In this document: piece by piece, positions 25,186 through 35,300 of the stretch
Numbering within the stretch: position 1 is the stretch's first letter
Layout of the letters: each line of letters starts with the position of its first letter
Assembly (NCBI GenBank): GCA_027422505.1
Contig: JAPQWV010000126.1
Coordinates: forward strand, 496,001 to 560,000
Direction: 5' to 3'
Length of the DNA: 64,000 nucleotides
DNA from: Craterostigma plantagineum
Lineage: Eukaryota > Streptophyta > Magnoliopsida > Lamiales > Linderniaceae
Position numbers and translations under genes: made by a program
The notes under the pieces: model-generated
Databases searched by the model: none
The model's input: only the letters and a program-made list of their open reading frames with translations
What the model was told of the DNA's origin: nothing

Positions 25186-28100
25186 TCAAAAAACAAAGGA
25201 GACGTTGGAAATCCCACCGCACTCTTCAAACCAAGGCACGTCGAGCCCAAGCCTACCGTCACTGGACCACTCGAACCCAACCTTCGAGCCATTGAGGTAA
25301 GCCTTCTTAGGCGCAGCGCTCGCATAAGCCAAGAACTTTCCTTCGCCCTTCACCTCAACCTTCACCACAGAGTTGTCCACGTCATATACCAAACCCTGAA
25401 CCGTCCCGCCCGGGTTGAACATGTTAGTAAGCCCGACGGGCGCAAACTTGACCCGGCCCGCAATCTCCTCGACGGGCACGAACGTGAAGAGCTCGAAGGT
25501 GGACGACTTGATCGTGATCGAGATCGGGTCGGACCCGTGGGTGGACAAGAAGAGACTCTCGGACTCGGTGAGGTAGACTGCATACTCGCGGGCCCCGCCC
25601 AGGTGGGCCGACTCGGGCTTTTGGTCCCATTCCACGTCGGTCACGTGGACCGAGCACGGTAAGGGCTTGTAGCATTGTGAGTAGCCCTTGATCCTCTGCT
25701 CCTTGGGGTCCCATCCCGCCCCTTGGCAGTTGAACGCCCCGACCACTCCACCGTACTTTCAAATATACAAAGATAAAAAGATAAAATCGTGAAAAAATAG
25801 TCGGCATGGTATCAGAGCCCAAGTCAAGATATCTCATGACCAGAAATTTTTGAAATTTTCAGGTCTGAGGCTAAATAAGAAAGAAATCGGCCTATATGGA
25901 TTGACATGATGGGAATAAATATATATAATTAAAATCTGATAAGGACTCCGTTCAAACTTAAGCTTTTAGACGAAGTGATCACTCAACAGTAGAAACTGAA
26001 TAATTATCCGACACAAGATTTAGGTATACCTTGTTCAAGTTCCATATCTTGAGGACGGTCTTGCCGTCGAAGAGGGCGTTCTTGAAGAGGCAGTCTCGGG
26101 TGGGGAGGGCGAAGTGGACGCACTTGGGGACGGTTCCGTCGGGGAAGACGAGCTTCTTGAGGAGCTCAAAGTCGTGGCCGCCCAAGGAGTCGCTGACGTA
26201 GACGGGCCCGCCGCAGATGGCCCTCGACCCGGCGTGGAACTTAGCGCAGCAATGGTCCGACTGAAACATGTCCCAGTCGGGTTGGATTATCTGACCCATC
26301 CACATGCTGTTGAAGGCGCAGTGGATCATGTGGACCCCTTGCAGCCAGTACACGCCCATCGGGTCGCCGTTCGGATCTTGGAACCAGAAATCGTCGCCTA
26401 TGCGAAAAAAGAAAGAGTAAAAAACAACGTCGAGAGATGTAGTAATAGATATGTTTTTAGTATTCTTACCGACTCTTCCAATGGAGATCTGCTCCGTCCC
26501 GAGCAAGAAGAAGTCGTTGCACTGCTGCATGCTCGATATGAGCCCCGTCCCCGCAAAGTTCTTCGAAAGTGATTTTGATAGTCCCTTGTAATAAGCCTTC
26601 GCCAGCTCGACCCTGCCTCCATAATTGTCACTCACGTATTCGAGCGTCTGAAAAAACAAGGCCGGCGGTTAAATTGGTTAATATTACGAAACCAAAGCAA
26701 AGAAGCTAAATCGATTATTACGTGGATGACGTCGACTTTCACGCCCGTGATTCCGACGCCAGCGAGGTAAGAGTGCATCGAGTCGTAGAAATCGTCGGCC
26801 TGGGAAGGATCCACGAGCCCAATCGAACCCTCGATGATCTTGACCACAGCCAAGTCGGTCATGGTCCCGTCGAGCCCGGGCGACAGCTTGCACGGCACGA
26901 TCTCAGCCTTGAGGTGGGTCGCCCCGGGCCGAACCCCTCCCCAAGCCCCGGCCAATGCATGCCATACGTAGATGTCGTCCAAGCCCTTGAAAGTCGACCT
27001 AAGGTCCCTCGTAAACGCCTTCATCCCCGTGTTCTCCGACGACTTGCAAGAGCAGCTCGAGCATCCCTTGGTCGAGCCGCCGGCCGACCCTTCCACCTCA
27101 CCGCCGTACATCTGGTCAAGCTCCTTGGTTAGCCGCTTGATCTCCGCGTCGAACCGTGACAGGTCCATCTCGCCGGCTTGAGCCGCCTTGTCCCTCGACT
27201 TCTCCGCCACCTCTATCTCGATGGCCTTGGAGATCAGAAGCTTGGGCTTCTTCGGGTCGAAAGGGGGCCGGTTCGGGCCCAACATTGACCCGCCCTTGTA
27301 CCTCCTGAACTTCTCGCACTCCTCGAACCGATGAAGCCTGTTGTTGACATTATTAAATGAAACGTTTGCCCCACATCGAATAAATCACCAATTGGTTTTA
27401 AGAAGGATTTCTCAATTTCATTACCTGGCTGTCATCTGGGTCCCGCCCAGCACGAGGTTCTTTGCATCCTCGTGGGGGTCCTGCCCGTCCACGTTGATGC
27501 TCTGCCAGCCGTCGTCTATGATCAGAAACCTCGGCGAAAACCCTCCGTCCGAAAATTCCTTGACTCCGTGCCATATGCCCGCGGGCTCGACGGTTAGGTA
27601 GAACGCGTCCCAAGTGCACCATCCAAACTTGTTGACCAACGGCGGCGGAGACTTCTCCTCGATGAGCTTGAAGGTGTTCAAATGAACCCTAATGGCCGTG
27701 TAAGCCTCCTTCATGATCGTGTAAGGATTCTCCGAGAAGTGTACGTAGGCAATGGAGTCGAATTTCGACGCCTTCACGGCCGCCGAGCCGCTCTCGGCGG
27801 TGACCAAGAGGTGCCCGTCTTCCCCCGGGAAGAGCGCGGAGCGAAACTTGCCCTCGACGATGGGGATGATCACGACGTACGCTTTGATCTCGGGGACGTC
27901 GAGCATGACCCATTGGGTCTCCATCTGTACGTCCGACCCGGATTTCCCGACCCACTGGGTCGACCACCACGTCTTGAATCGGAAGATGCTTACGAAGTTG
28001 CGATCGGTGAATTTCCCGAGGGAGTTCGAGAGGCGATCGGAGGGCTTTGAGTGGCTGAACCCTAGGAAGCCGCCCTTCGAGGAGAGGGACTGGGCGCGGC

Positions 28101-28254
28101 TGAAGATGGGCGGCGGGGCGGCCGAGGATTGGCACACGGCTGAGAAGGGTTTGAAGGCGACGTTGCTCGGGATTTCGGTGAGTAAGGGGAAGTCGCTGAC
28201 GTGGAGTTTTCCGTCGGCGAGGGCGAAGGAGTTTTCCTTCTTTGGTGGAGCCAT
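25186..28254 (-). CDS. STS: Stachyose synthase (GH36 raffinose:galactinol galactosyltransferase)
   Basis: Five exons: 28254-27425, 27337-26722, 26647-26470, 26397-26030, 25755-25186; 853 aa, the usual stachyose synthase length. It transfers galactose from galactinol to raffinose to give stachyose, the phloem/seed oligosaccharide. Family blocks include FGWCTWDAFY, LIIDDGWQSI, HALAGAWGGVRPG, GITGVKVDVIH (the nucleophile would be D479), ARQ-type VGAFNCQGAGWDP and a C-terminal beta domain. The decisive feature is an insert of about 80 residues after FRRYKGGSMLGP, running through KAIEIEVAEK and an acidic/Cys-rich segment (CSSCSCKSSEN) to KAFTRDL. Raffinose synthases lack it; stachyose/verbascose synthases have it. 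Coding sequence is very GC-rich at third positions. A TATATAAA box lies 110 bp upstream. Confidence 0.9.
25807..25818 (+). mobile_element. Relic of an LTR-retroelement primer-binding site inside an STS intron
   Basis: TGGTATCAGAGC matches the complement of the initiator tRNA-Met 3' end used as primer-binding site by many plant LTR elements, and it is preceded by CA as expected at an LTR end. It lies in STS intron 4, which is only 274 bp, so at most a fragment remains. Chance occurrence of 12 bases is possible. Confidence 0.35.
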
Positions 28255-28363
28255 TGATTGATGGAGGGAAAAAACAGTGGAGGTGGTGAAGAGAGTGTGT
28301 GTTTTAAGACAAACGACGCCGTATGGATGGTTTTGTGTGGGAAGGGAAGAAGGGGTTGGCGGG

Positions 28364-28371
28364 TTTATATA
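28364..28371 (-). promoter_or_regulatory. TATA box of stachyose synthase
   Basis: TATATAAA on the minus strand, 110 bp upstream of the ATG at 28254. This implies a leader of about 80 bases. Confidence 0.5.
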
Positions 28372-28389
28372 GAGGGTGTGGAGAAACAG

Positions 28390-29027
28390 GGGAGTGAAGG
28401 AAAACAGAGTGTGAGGTGAATTATTGAAAGAGATAAAGGAAGAATCGGGGGAAAGGTTGTAGGTATAAAGGGTTTGGGCGGTTAGATGGTGGGAGGTGAA
28501 TGGTATACTGGTATATACATGAAATCTTGTCTAATGTAGTATATGGATATTTTGAAAAATCGTTATTGTGAGTAATAAAAGAAAGGATTTAAGTATTTCA
28601 GAAATTATATAAAGTTTTCGAATATATTTTCCAATTTTTGTCGTCTCCATCTAACCGTGTGGTACAGCCTGATATCGAATTGATTCTCTGATGGTTGGAT
28701 GATCTAGAATCTTGATCAAGTTGAGAAGAGTATAAAGGATATTCATATTCGGTTAATTATGTAATGTATACTACTCGTAGGTATGGCATATTGATATTCT
28801 CTACTTTTTTTTTTTTTTTAATTTAAGTCATGAGTGATGAGTACTAGTTTACATTCAATAATGATTTCGAATTATTTAATATTTACTTCGTAATTTCCAA
28901 CAATAAGCAACTATTACGTAGCGTTTTATTTGAAATAGCATGGTAGCTCAGTTTCCCATGCATTCACGCTTTAAGGAGAATAACTAATTAGCGCCTCTTG
29001 GACGACTTTCCCATTAAATAGCTCGAA
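28390..29027. other. STS upstream region
   Basis: AT-rich, with a T run near 28805. No coding potential. Confidence 0.5.
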
Positions 29028-29429
29028 TTAAAATCCGCCGCCGCTCCCACCTCCTTCACCGAACCCATAACCGCCACCACCCCCTGAACCACCACCGCAA
29101 CCGCCACATCCAACCCCGCCGCCCAAGCCACCACCACCACCACCACCAAACCCGCCTCCACTTCCAACTCCAGTCCCGCCTTCAGAGCCACCGCCGCCGG
29201 TACCACCACCTGAACCACCTCCTATTCCTCCACCACCACCAAATCCGCCGCCTCCACCTGACCCTCCACCAGCACCACCGTCTCTGCCGACTCCTCCCCC
29301 ACCATCGCCACCAGCAAGCGTATTTTCTTCCTCGAGCCTTATTCTGCCCTCAACCGCAAACAATATTCCCAACAACAAAATGGCCACAAAAAACGCACTA
29401 GCTCTAACGATTCTTAAACGCTTCATCAT
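29028..29429 (-). CDS. Secreted glycine-rich protein
   Basis: A single exon of 133 aa. The start is the first of two adjacent ATGs (29429). Residues ~1-28 form a signal peptide: a basic start (MMKRLRIVRAS) then a hydrophobic run (FFVAILLLGILFAVEG). After a short acidic stretch the remainder is almost pure glycine-rich sequence with GGG blocks punctuated by F, Y, S and one CGGCGG pair. It would be exported to the cell wall, where such proteins are structural. No metal-binding or RNA-binding domain is visible. The DNA is a degenerate CCACC/GCCACC repeat, so long antisense frames over it are artefacts. A TATA-like TATATAAT lies around 29517-29526. Confidence 0.8.
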   Translation of the reverse strand: MMKRLRIVRASAFFVAILLLGILFAVEGRIRLEEENTLAGGDGGGGVGRDGGAGGGSGGGGGFGGGGGIGGGSGGGTGGGGSEGGTGVGSGGGFGGGGGGGLGGGVGCGGCGGGSGGGGGYGFGEGGGSGGGF

Positions 29430-29529
29430 CGTCTCAAACACTTTACTTTATCCAAACCACGTAAGAGTAAGATGATGATATATCGCTTTGCTATGACGAT
29501 CGACTCCCAATGAGGGTATTATATATTGG

Positions 29530-30852
29530 GCGTTACGTAGGCATCGTAGTTGATAAATGCATGAAAGAGGAGCCACAGACGACTTCCCGCATATGAACTA
29601 GGAAGCACATGCTTTTCAAACCCTTCTTTGACCTTTCAGACGTTTCACATTCAAATGTGTTTTTATATAGGACATTACGTAACACATTAATATGTGCACA
29701 AATGTATATAAATATCCCAATCTCAACCACCGTATATAGTTTACACCCAATTGCTTGTTATTTTAGTTATATTAGACTAAGGTGGTCGTGTCCCTGTGAC
29801 TTTTGTCATTTTTCCTTCTCAATCCTTAAACCACAGATGGATATAAGTAATTAATAAAGATATTTTGTGGCCCAATGGACTTGGCTGCTGATATATTGTT
29901 GCCCAACAGGCTCGGCACACGTGCGCTGCGGGTTCGTATTCACACGTACGAGGACAGATCCGGGTTTTCATAACAACAGGCCGGCCGCTTTCGGCCGGTC
30001 AGGTCTAAGTTTTAATTAAAAAATTGCAAAAATATAGGCAAATATAACCAAACAAGTAACTATATTAAAATATGCATTTGGTCTATGTGAATGGTTAACT
30101 TGTGCTTGGATCGGTTCGATTCCTTTTAACAACTCATTTTACATTTTATTTTATTAAACTGTGAGCCTAATATTGATTTTTATTAACTTTGACCCCTGAA
30201 ATTTATAGATGTACTTTTTGAGATCTAGTATAGCATTAATTTTACTACCAACACAGTTATTTTTATTTAATTATGATCCCTCTGTTTATAAAATTGAAAT
30301 TTGAAAAAAGTTCATTAAATCATGTATATTTTCGATGCTATTTGATTCATTCATTCATAATATATATTTATTAAATCTAGAGGTAACGATTTTATATCGA
30401 GTTGATTTCATTTTAATCCTAATATTATTTTGTCTTGCATTTTCAGAAAATTAGCCCGGTACATATTACACGGACTTAGACCATACTAATTAGCCTAACT
30501 ACGAAATGAATGCAACCTAAACCTTAAACCACTAAAATATTTCCAGTCCGGTTCGAAAACCCGGTTTCAAAACCTTGGAACAGACGTGGGCCTAAAATAA
30601 ATGGCTTTTTTTTTCTTGTAATTAACATTTATCATTACCAAGAGCTGGGCACATTTAGTAGACACAGCACAGACAACATAATCTCAAATGGAAACAGCAA
30701 GTCCCAACATTCTTACAAAGAAAGCAAATGCATCAACGACAAATGACACCACCATAAAAATCTAGTCTTGATATCAGAAACAAAGACCCTTAACCAAACA
30801 TCATCAGATATGAAGAATGAAACACACAGAATCATACTCTCTTTTTTACTTC
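29530..30852. other. Intergenic region and bZIP 3' flank
   Basis: AT-rich, with no protein-like frame. A GGTTCGATTCC (30114-30124) resembles a pol III B box, but I could not find a matching tRNA fold. The right third is the probable 3'UTR of the bZIP gene. Confidence 0.45.
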
Positions 30853-31272
30853 TCAATACTGAAGCATGTCGGCCGAAGCTGCGACAGTCTGAACGGGGCA
30901 GGGCATCTGCCAAGGCTCGGCCAAAGTGTCGGGAACATCTGGGATATCGAAAGCCAGGCCACTCACTTCAGAAGCGATTTGAAGAACGGTGTTCAAAGAC
31001 CTTAGGCGGTCAGTGAGCTCAATAGCCTGCGCCCTAAGCACGTTGTTTTCGGTCGCAAAGTTGAGGTACAGCTGGCTCGACCCATCGATCATCTCACGGA
31101 GCTTCTTGTTCTCTTCATTCAGCTGAGTCTCTTGTGCTATGAGCTCATCGAGGTGCTGCTGCTTCCTCATTCTTGACCTTCGAGCGGATTCGCGGTTCGA
31201 AAGCTTGCGCTTTCTCTGCCTTTCGTTGTCGATGTCTGAGGTGGGGCTCGTCGCTCGAGGATTTGCAGCCAT
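30853..31272 (-). CDS. S1-group bZIP transcription factor (bZIP53/bZIP11-like)
   Basis: A single exon of 139 aa, as usual for this intron-poor coding group. The basic region has N26-x7-R34 (NRESARRSR) preceded by KRKLS, followed by a leucine zipper of about eight heptads beginning QQHLDELIAQETQL and running through ENNVLRAQAIELTDRLRSLN. The C-terminus is short and lacks a further domain. S1 bZIPs act in the nucleus as heterodimers with group C bZIPs and link sugar/energy status to amino-acid and seed-storage gene expression. A 22-codon upstream ORF of the conserved sucrose-control type lies in the leader (31440-31372), which strongly supports the S1 assignment. It is divergently arranged with MSH6. 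Confidence 0.93.
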   Translation of the reverse strand: MAANPRATSPTSDIDNERQRKRKLSNRESARRSRMRKQQHLDELIAQETQLNEENKKLREMIDGSSQLYLNFATENNVLRAQAIELTDRLRSLNTVLQIASEVSGLAFDIPDVPDTLAEPWQMPCPVQTVAASADMLQY

Positions 31273-31371
31273 TTAAAAAAAAACGATGGATTCGCTACTC
31301 TAGGGTTTAGAAAATTGGGGAATTTTAGGTTGGGATTGAAAAAACAGGGGTTTGTATCGAAGGGGGCTAGT

Positions 31372-31440
31372 TCATGAAAACACGTAGAACCAGTATAGGA
31401 AGACTACTGAGAAGGAGTGGAGGATTCGAATACGGCGCAT
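31372..31440 (-). promoter_or_regulatory. Conserved sucrose-control uORF in the bZIP leader
   Basis: ATG at 31440, stop at 31372-31374; the 22-residue peptide ends SFSVVFLYWFYVFS. This Ser-Phe-Ser then aromatic-rich C-terminus is the signature of the S1 bZIP 'SC-peptide', which stalls ribosomes when sucrose is high and so represses the main ORF. It ends about 100 bases before the bZIP ATG. Confidence 0.9.
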
Positions 31441-31835
31441 TAAAATACCAAACGTCATAAAATCACACGAAACATAGAAGCGATAGGTTTGAATTCAGCT
31501 CAATAAGCTTCCGTTATGGATGGATTGTTAAAGAAAAAGGGGATCTGGGCAAAAAGGAAAATGCGATTTTCAGCAGATTATTGATCTGCAGACGAAAACG
31601 AAAGCAAAAAAAATCACATTAAACGACGAATCAACATCCAAAGAAACATCAAATTAAGCAGGCATGGCTAGGAAGGAATTAACTAAGAGCAGAACAGAAA
31701 AAGACAACACAAAAGAAGAAAAATACGTAAAATAAACGAAGAAACGAAAAGCAGAGGACAAAGAAAAGGAAAACATACCTTATGGGCAAGTTGCGAAGTC
31801 GAGCGAAAGAAAGCCTTCCCTTAGGAAAAGTGGGG

Positions 31836-31843
31836 GTATTTAT
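31836..31843 (-). promoter_or_regulatory. TATA box of the bZIP gene
   Basis: TATAAATA on the minus strand. Downstream, an AAG|GTATGT donor (about 31780) and a CTGCAG acceptor (about 31590) suggest a leader intron, which would leave the uORF in exon 2. Confidence 0.5.
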
Positions 31844-32172
31844 AGGAGGGGGAGAGGGATTGGTTGGTGAGAATTTAATAATATAATATTAATAAAAAAC
31901 ATAGTTAAAATCGTTAATGGAACGAGAAAGTGGTGAGAGGGTGCAATAATATGTCGTCATGGCTGATGTTTTCTGCGTGCCCATAGAAATAAGTAATAAC
32001 TACAGCTAAGAGCTCGATTCCCATTGGTTGGCTTGGATTTTTCCGTACTATCCTAATTTCTTCTGAATTGGGCTTACTTTTCAAGTCCGTTTCATTGTTT
32101 TCTCCAACGTTAGCCCATTCGGCCCACAATGGGCTGTGAGAATCACGCGCCGCGTACCTCGGACTCATCAAA

Positions 32173-32253
32173 TTCCCGCCATAGCTACTCGGCTGTGAGC
32201 TTAGCTAGTCTCAGTGTCGCCCTCTTTCTCTTCCCGCCTCTGCAATTCCCGCC
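32173..32253. promoter_or_regulatory. Three E2F-type sites upstream of MSH6
   Basis: TTCCCGCC occurs at 32173-32180, 32231-32238 and 32246-32253, all within 190 bp of the MSH6 ATG. E2F factors drive S-phase genes, including plant mismatch-repair genes. TGGGCT/GCCCA motifs lie just upstream (32067-32136). Confidence 0.6.
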
Positions 32254-32361
32254 TTTTACTACTACTGTTGCTCGTTGTTACACACGCACTCTAATCTCTC
32301 GGCAGCGACTGTAAATCTACCGACTCTTCATATTTATCGTTTGCGATAATTTTATTGTTCG

Positions 32362-35300
32362 ATGACGTCGTCGAAGAAATCAAGCAACGGAAGATCGCCG
32401 CTCGTCAACCAACAGCGTCAAATAACCTCATTCTTCTGCAAGACGCCGCAGCCGTCATCCACTGCGTCGTCGATTCCATCCAAGCGAGATAGTAATGGTA
32501 ATCCGAGCCCTATCACTCCTAAGTCTGTGAGCAGCAAATCGAACCGCGAGAAGCCCGTGCTAGTCATCGGCCCTAATACAAAGCCTCCCACCGCTAACAA
32601 TGATTCGGATGGGAAGAAGGAGATGTCGTTCGGAACCGAGGTTGTTGGTCGGAAGGTTAGGGTTTACTGGCCGTTGGATAAGGCGTGGTACGACGGGTGC
32701 GTGAAGTCTTTTGATAAGTTATCGGGGAGGCATTTTGTTCAGTACGACGATGGAGAAGAGGAGATGCTTGATTTTTTGACCGAAAAGATTGAGTGGGTGG
32801 AAGGAAAGGAGAAGGAAAATTTGAGCAAGAAGAAGTTGCGACGGCTGAGCAAACTTACGTTGGTGGAAGACGAGGATGGCGATGATAATGCTGGGAATGT
32901 GGATGATCGCGCTGATGATGATTCGGAGGATGAGGATTGGGGGTTAAATATGGAAAAACAGATGTCTGAGGATGACAATGGCGTCGGTTTGGAGGACATG
33001 GATTTGGAGGAAGAAGGAAGTGTGGGTACTGGCACTGTTGTTAGGAAGAAAAGGAAGCTGAATGAAGGACAAAAGAAGGGGTCATCTTCGGTTTCGAGTA
33101 AAAAGAGTAAAAGTGTTGGAGAGTTGAAGACTAAGATTGTTTGTAAGGTTTCTTTTGACGGAAATGGAAATGATGGCGAGCTTGCTAAAAAAGTTGGTGG
33201 CGAGAGTAAGTCATTTATTAGTTCATTTGTGCGTAAGTTCAAAATTTTTTGGGGTGAGTTGATGTCTTGATGAGTCAATAGTGGAGAATGTTGGCCGTTA
33301 TTAGTTATTTAATGCTGTTTTTTGAATTGCTGTTGTGTGTAATCTGTTTGCTTGGTTGGTTCCAACTTTTGTTATTCTTATTTCTTTCCAATTTTGTGCT
33401 TGCGTGTGGGTAGTTAATCTCATTAGCTTGAATGGAACGAATATAGATGGGACAGTACTTCTTAAGGATAATGCTATAGTAGGAGATGCTGCAGAAAGAT
33501 TTCGCATGCGAGACGCGGAGAAGTTTCTCTTCCTTGAAGCGTGAGTGGCTACTCTGTATGTTTTGTTATGTAGGAAATTATGCAAGTACATTATTGAAGA
33601 AAAATAATGTCGTCCCATTGTTGATTTTATTTTTCTGAATAGAGAACGTAAGGATGCCAGGGGAAGGCGTCCTGGTGACTTAAATTATGACCAGAAAACC
33701 CTTTATTTGCCTTCTACTTTTGTGAAAGGTCTTACAGGTGGTCAGGTAAATTTGCACTCATCGATTAGTTTTTTATGTACTTGCCAATTTCACAATAGTT
33801 TACCTTGTGACTGTACCATTTCAGAGGCAATGGTGGGAGTTTAAGTCCAAACATATGGATAAAGTTCTATTTTTTAAGGTAATACATCTGGTTATTCAGT
33901 ATAGACTGTATAGTCAAAATGTTGCCAATTTATGATATTTTATTCTTTGTCATTTTATCCTTCACACTGCAATAATCTTTTGCTCAAGTAGATGGGCAAA
34001 TTTTATGAACTTTTCGAAATGGATGCACATATTGGAGCCAAAGAACTGGGCTTGCAGTATATGAAGGTACTTAATGAATTTGCTGGGATTGCTTATTTTA
34101 CCTGTATATGCAGCTAGACTACGAATGGCGGTAAAATGGATAACAATAGTTTTTTCTAGAAGTTTAGTTTCCATCAAATTTGACTAGCCCATAGTCATTG
34201 CTTCAGCTTAATATGTACTATTTCGGCGCAGTGTTGTAGTTGCAACCTAATGCTTGTGCTTTCAGGGGGAACAACCTCATTGTGGATTTCCTGAGAAAAA
34301 TTTCCTGGTGAATGCAGAAAAGCTAGCTAGAAAGGTTTGATGCGCACCTTAGACACTTCACAGACAAAGTTTTCTGTACTCTAATGATCCATGATCTCTT
34401 CGTGCTAAATGATCTGTGTTCTCACAAGAATTTTAAATTAACAGGGTTATCGTGTTCTGGTTGTGGAGCAAACAGAGACACCTGAACAGCTTGAACTTCG
34501 TCGACGAGAAAAGGGATCCAAAGACAAGGTCATTTCGCAATTAAATTATCTCTTCTGTGCAAATTTAGATTTTTCATGGTTTATTAGTTCAAGTATTCAA
34601 AGAACTCTTTCCTGAGACTGGTTCTCACTGACACATCTCTTGCACAACAGCTGAAGGTGACCAATTTAATATTTTCATTAGATAATCGTCATCGGAGTTG
34701 CAACCCCTTGCAAAGACAATAGTCCTAGTTTGTGTTGGAAATAAATCTCCTACATAGCTTATAGAACACCATAAATAATATCTTCAAAAGATACTATTTG
34801 AGCTCAAAAATATTCTAAAAGAATAGTACATCGAGTAGAAACAACGTAGCTATTATGTATACAATATTCTGTTTCTTAATAGCATATTTCGAACTAATGC
34901 ATTTTCCGGACATTACAGGTTGTGAAACGAGAAGTATGTGCTGTTGTCACAAAAGGAACTTTGACAGAGGGAGAGTTGCTTTCCAGTGATCCAAATGCAT
35001 CTTATATGGTGGCTATAACTGAGAGCTGTCAAGCTTCATCTTGCGAACAAGGGAATCATATATTTGGTGTCTGTGTGGTTGATGTCGCTACAAGCAAAAT
35101 TATCCTTGGTCAGGTATGGGATACAAGTTAATAAACTCATAATGCATGCAAGTTTGATACCAATTAATTTTTAGTTTTTCGTGTTATTTGTATTCCATCG
35201 AGGATGATAGTCTCAGACCAAACCATCTTGTATGGCTCATGAAAAGTTATTCCTATCTTCTGTAGTTACTTGTTCTTAATATTACGTACTTAACTATGTG

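Noticed and set aside
27682..28261. Long plus-strand frames over the stachyose synthase first exon
   Set aside because: They are antisense to a confidently identified coding exon with strong codon bias.
28988..29218. Val/Ala-rich minus-strand frame over the glycine-rich gene
   Set aside because: It is an alternative frame of the same CCACC-type repeat; the glycine-rich frame alone has a signal peptide.
30100..30130. Possible tRNA or SINE (B-box-like GGTTCGATTCC)
   Set aside because: No A box at proper spacing and no cloverleaf arms could be drawn.
32739..33278. Ser-rich minus-strand frame over MSH6 exon 1
   Set aside because: It is a shadow of the acidic/Lys-rich linker of MSH6.
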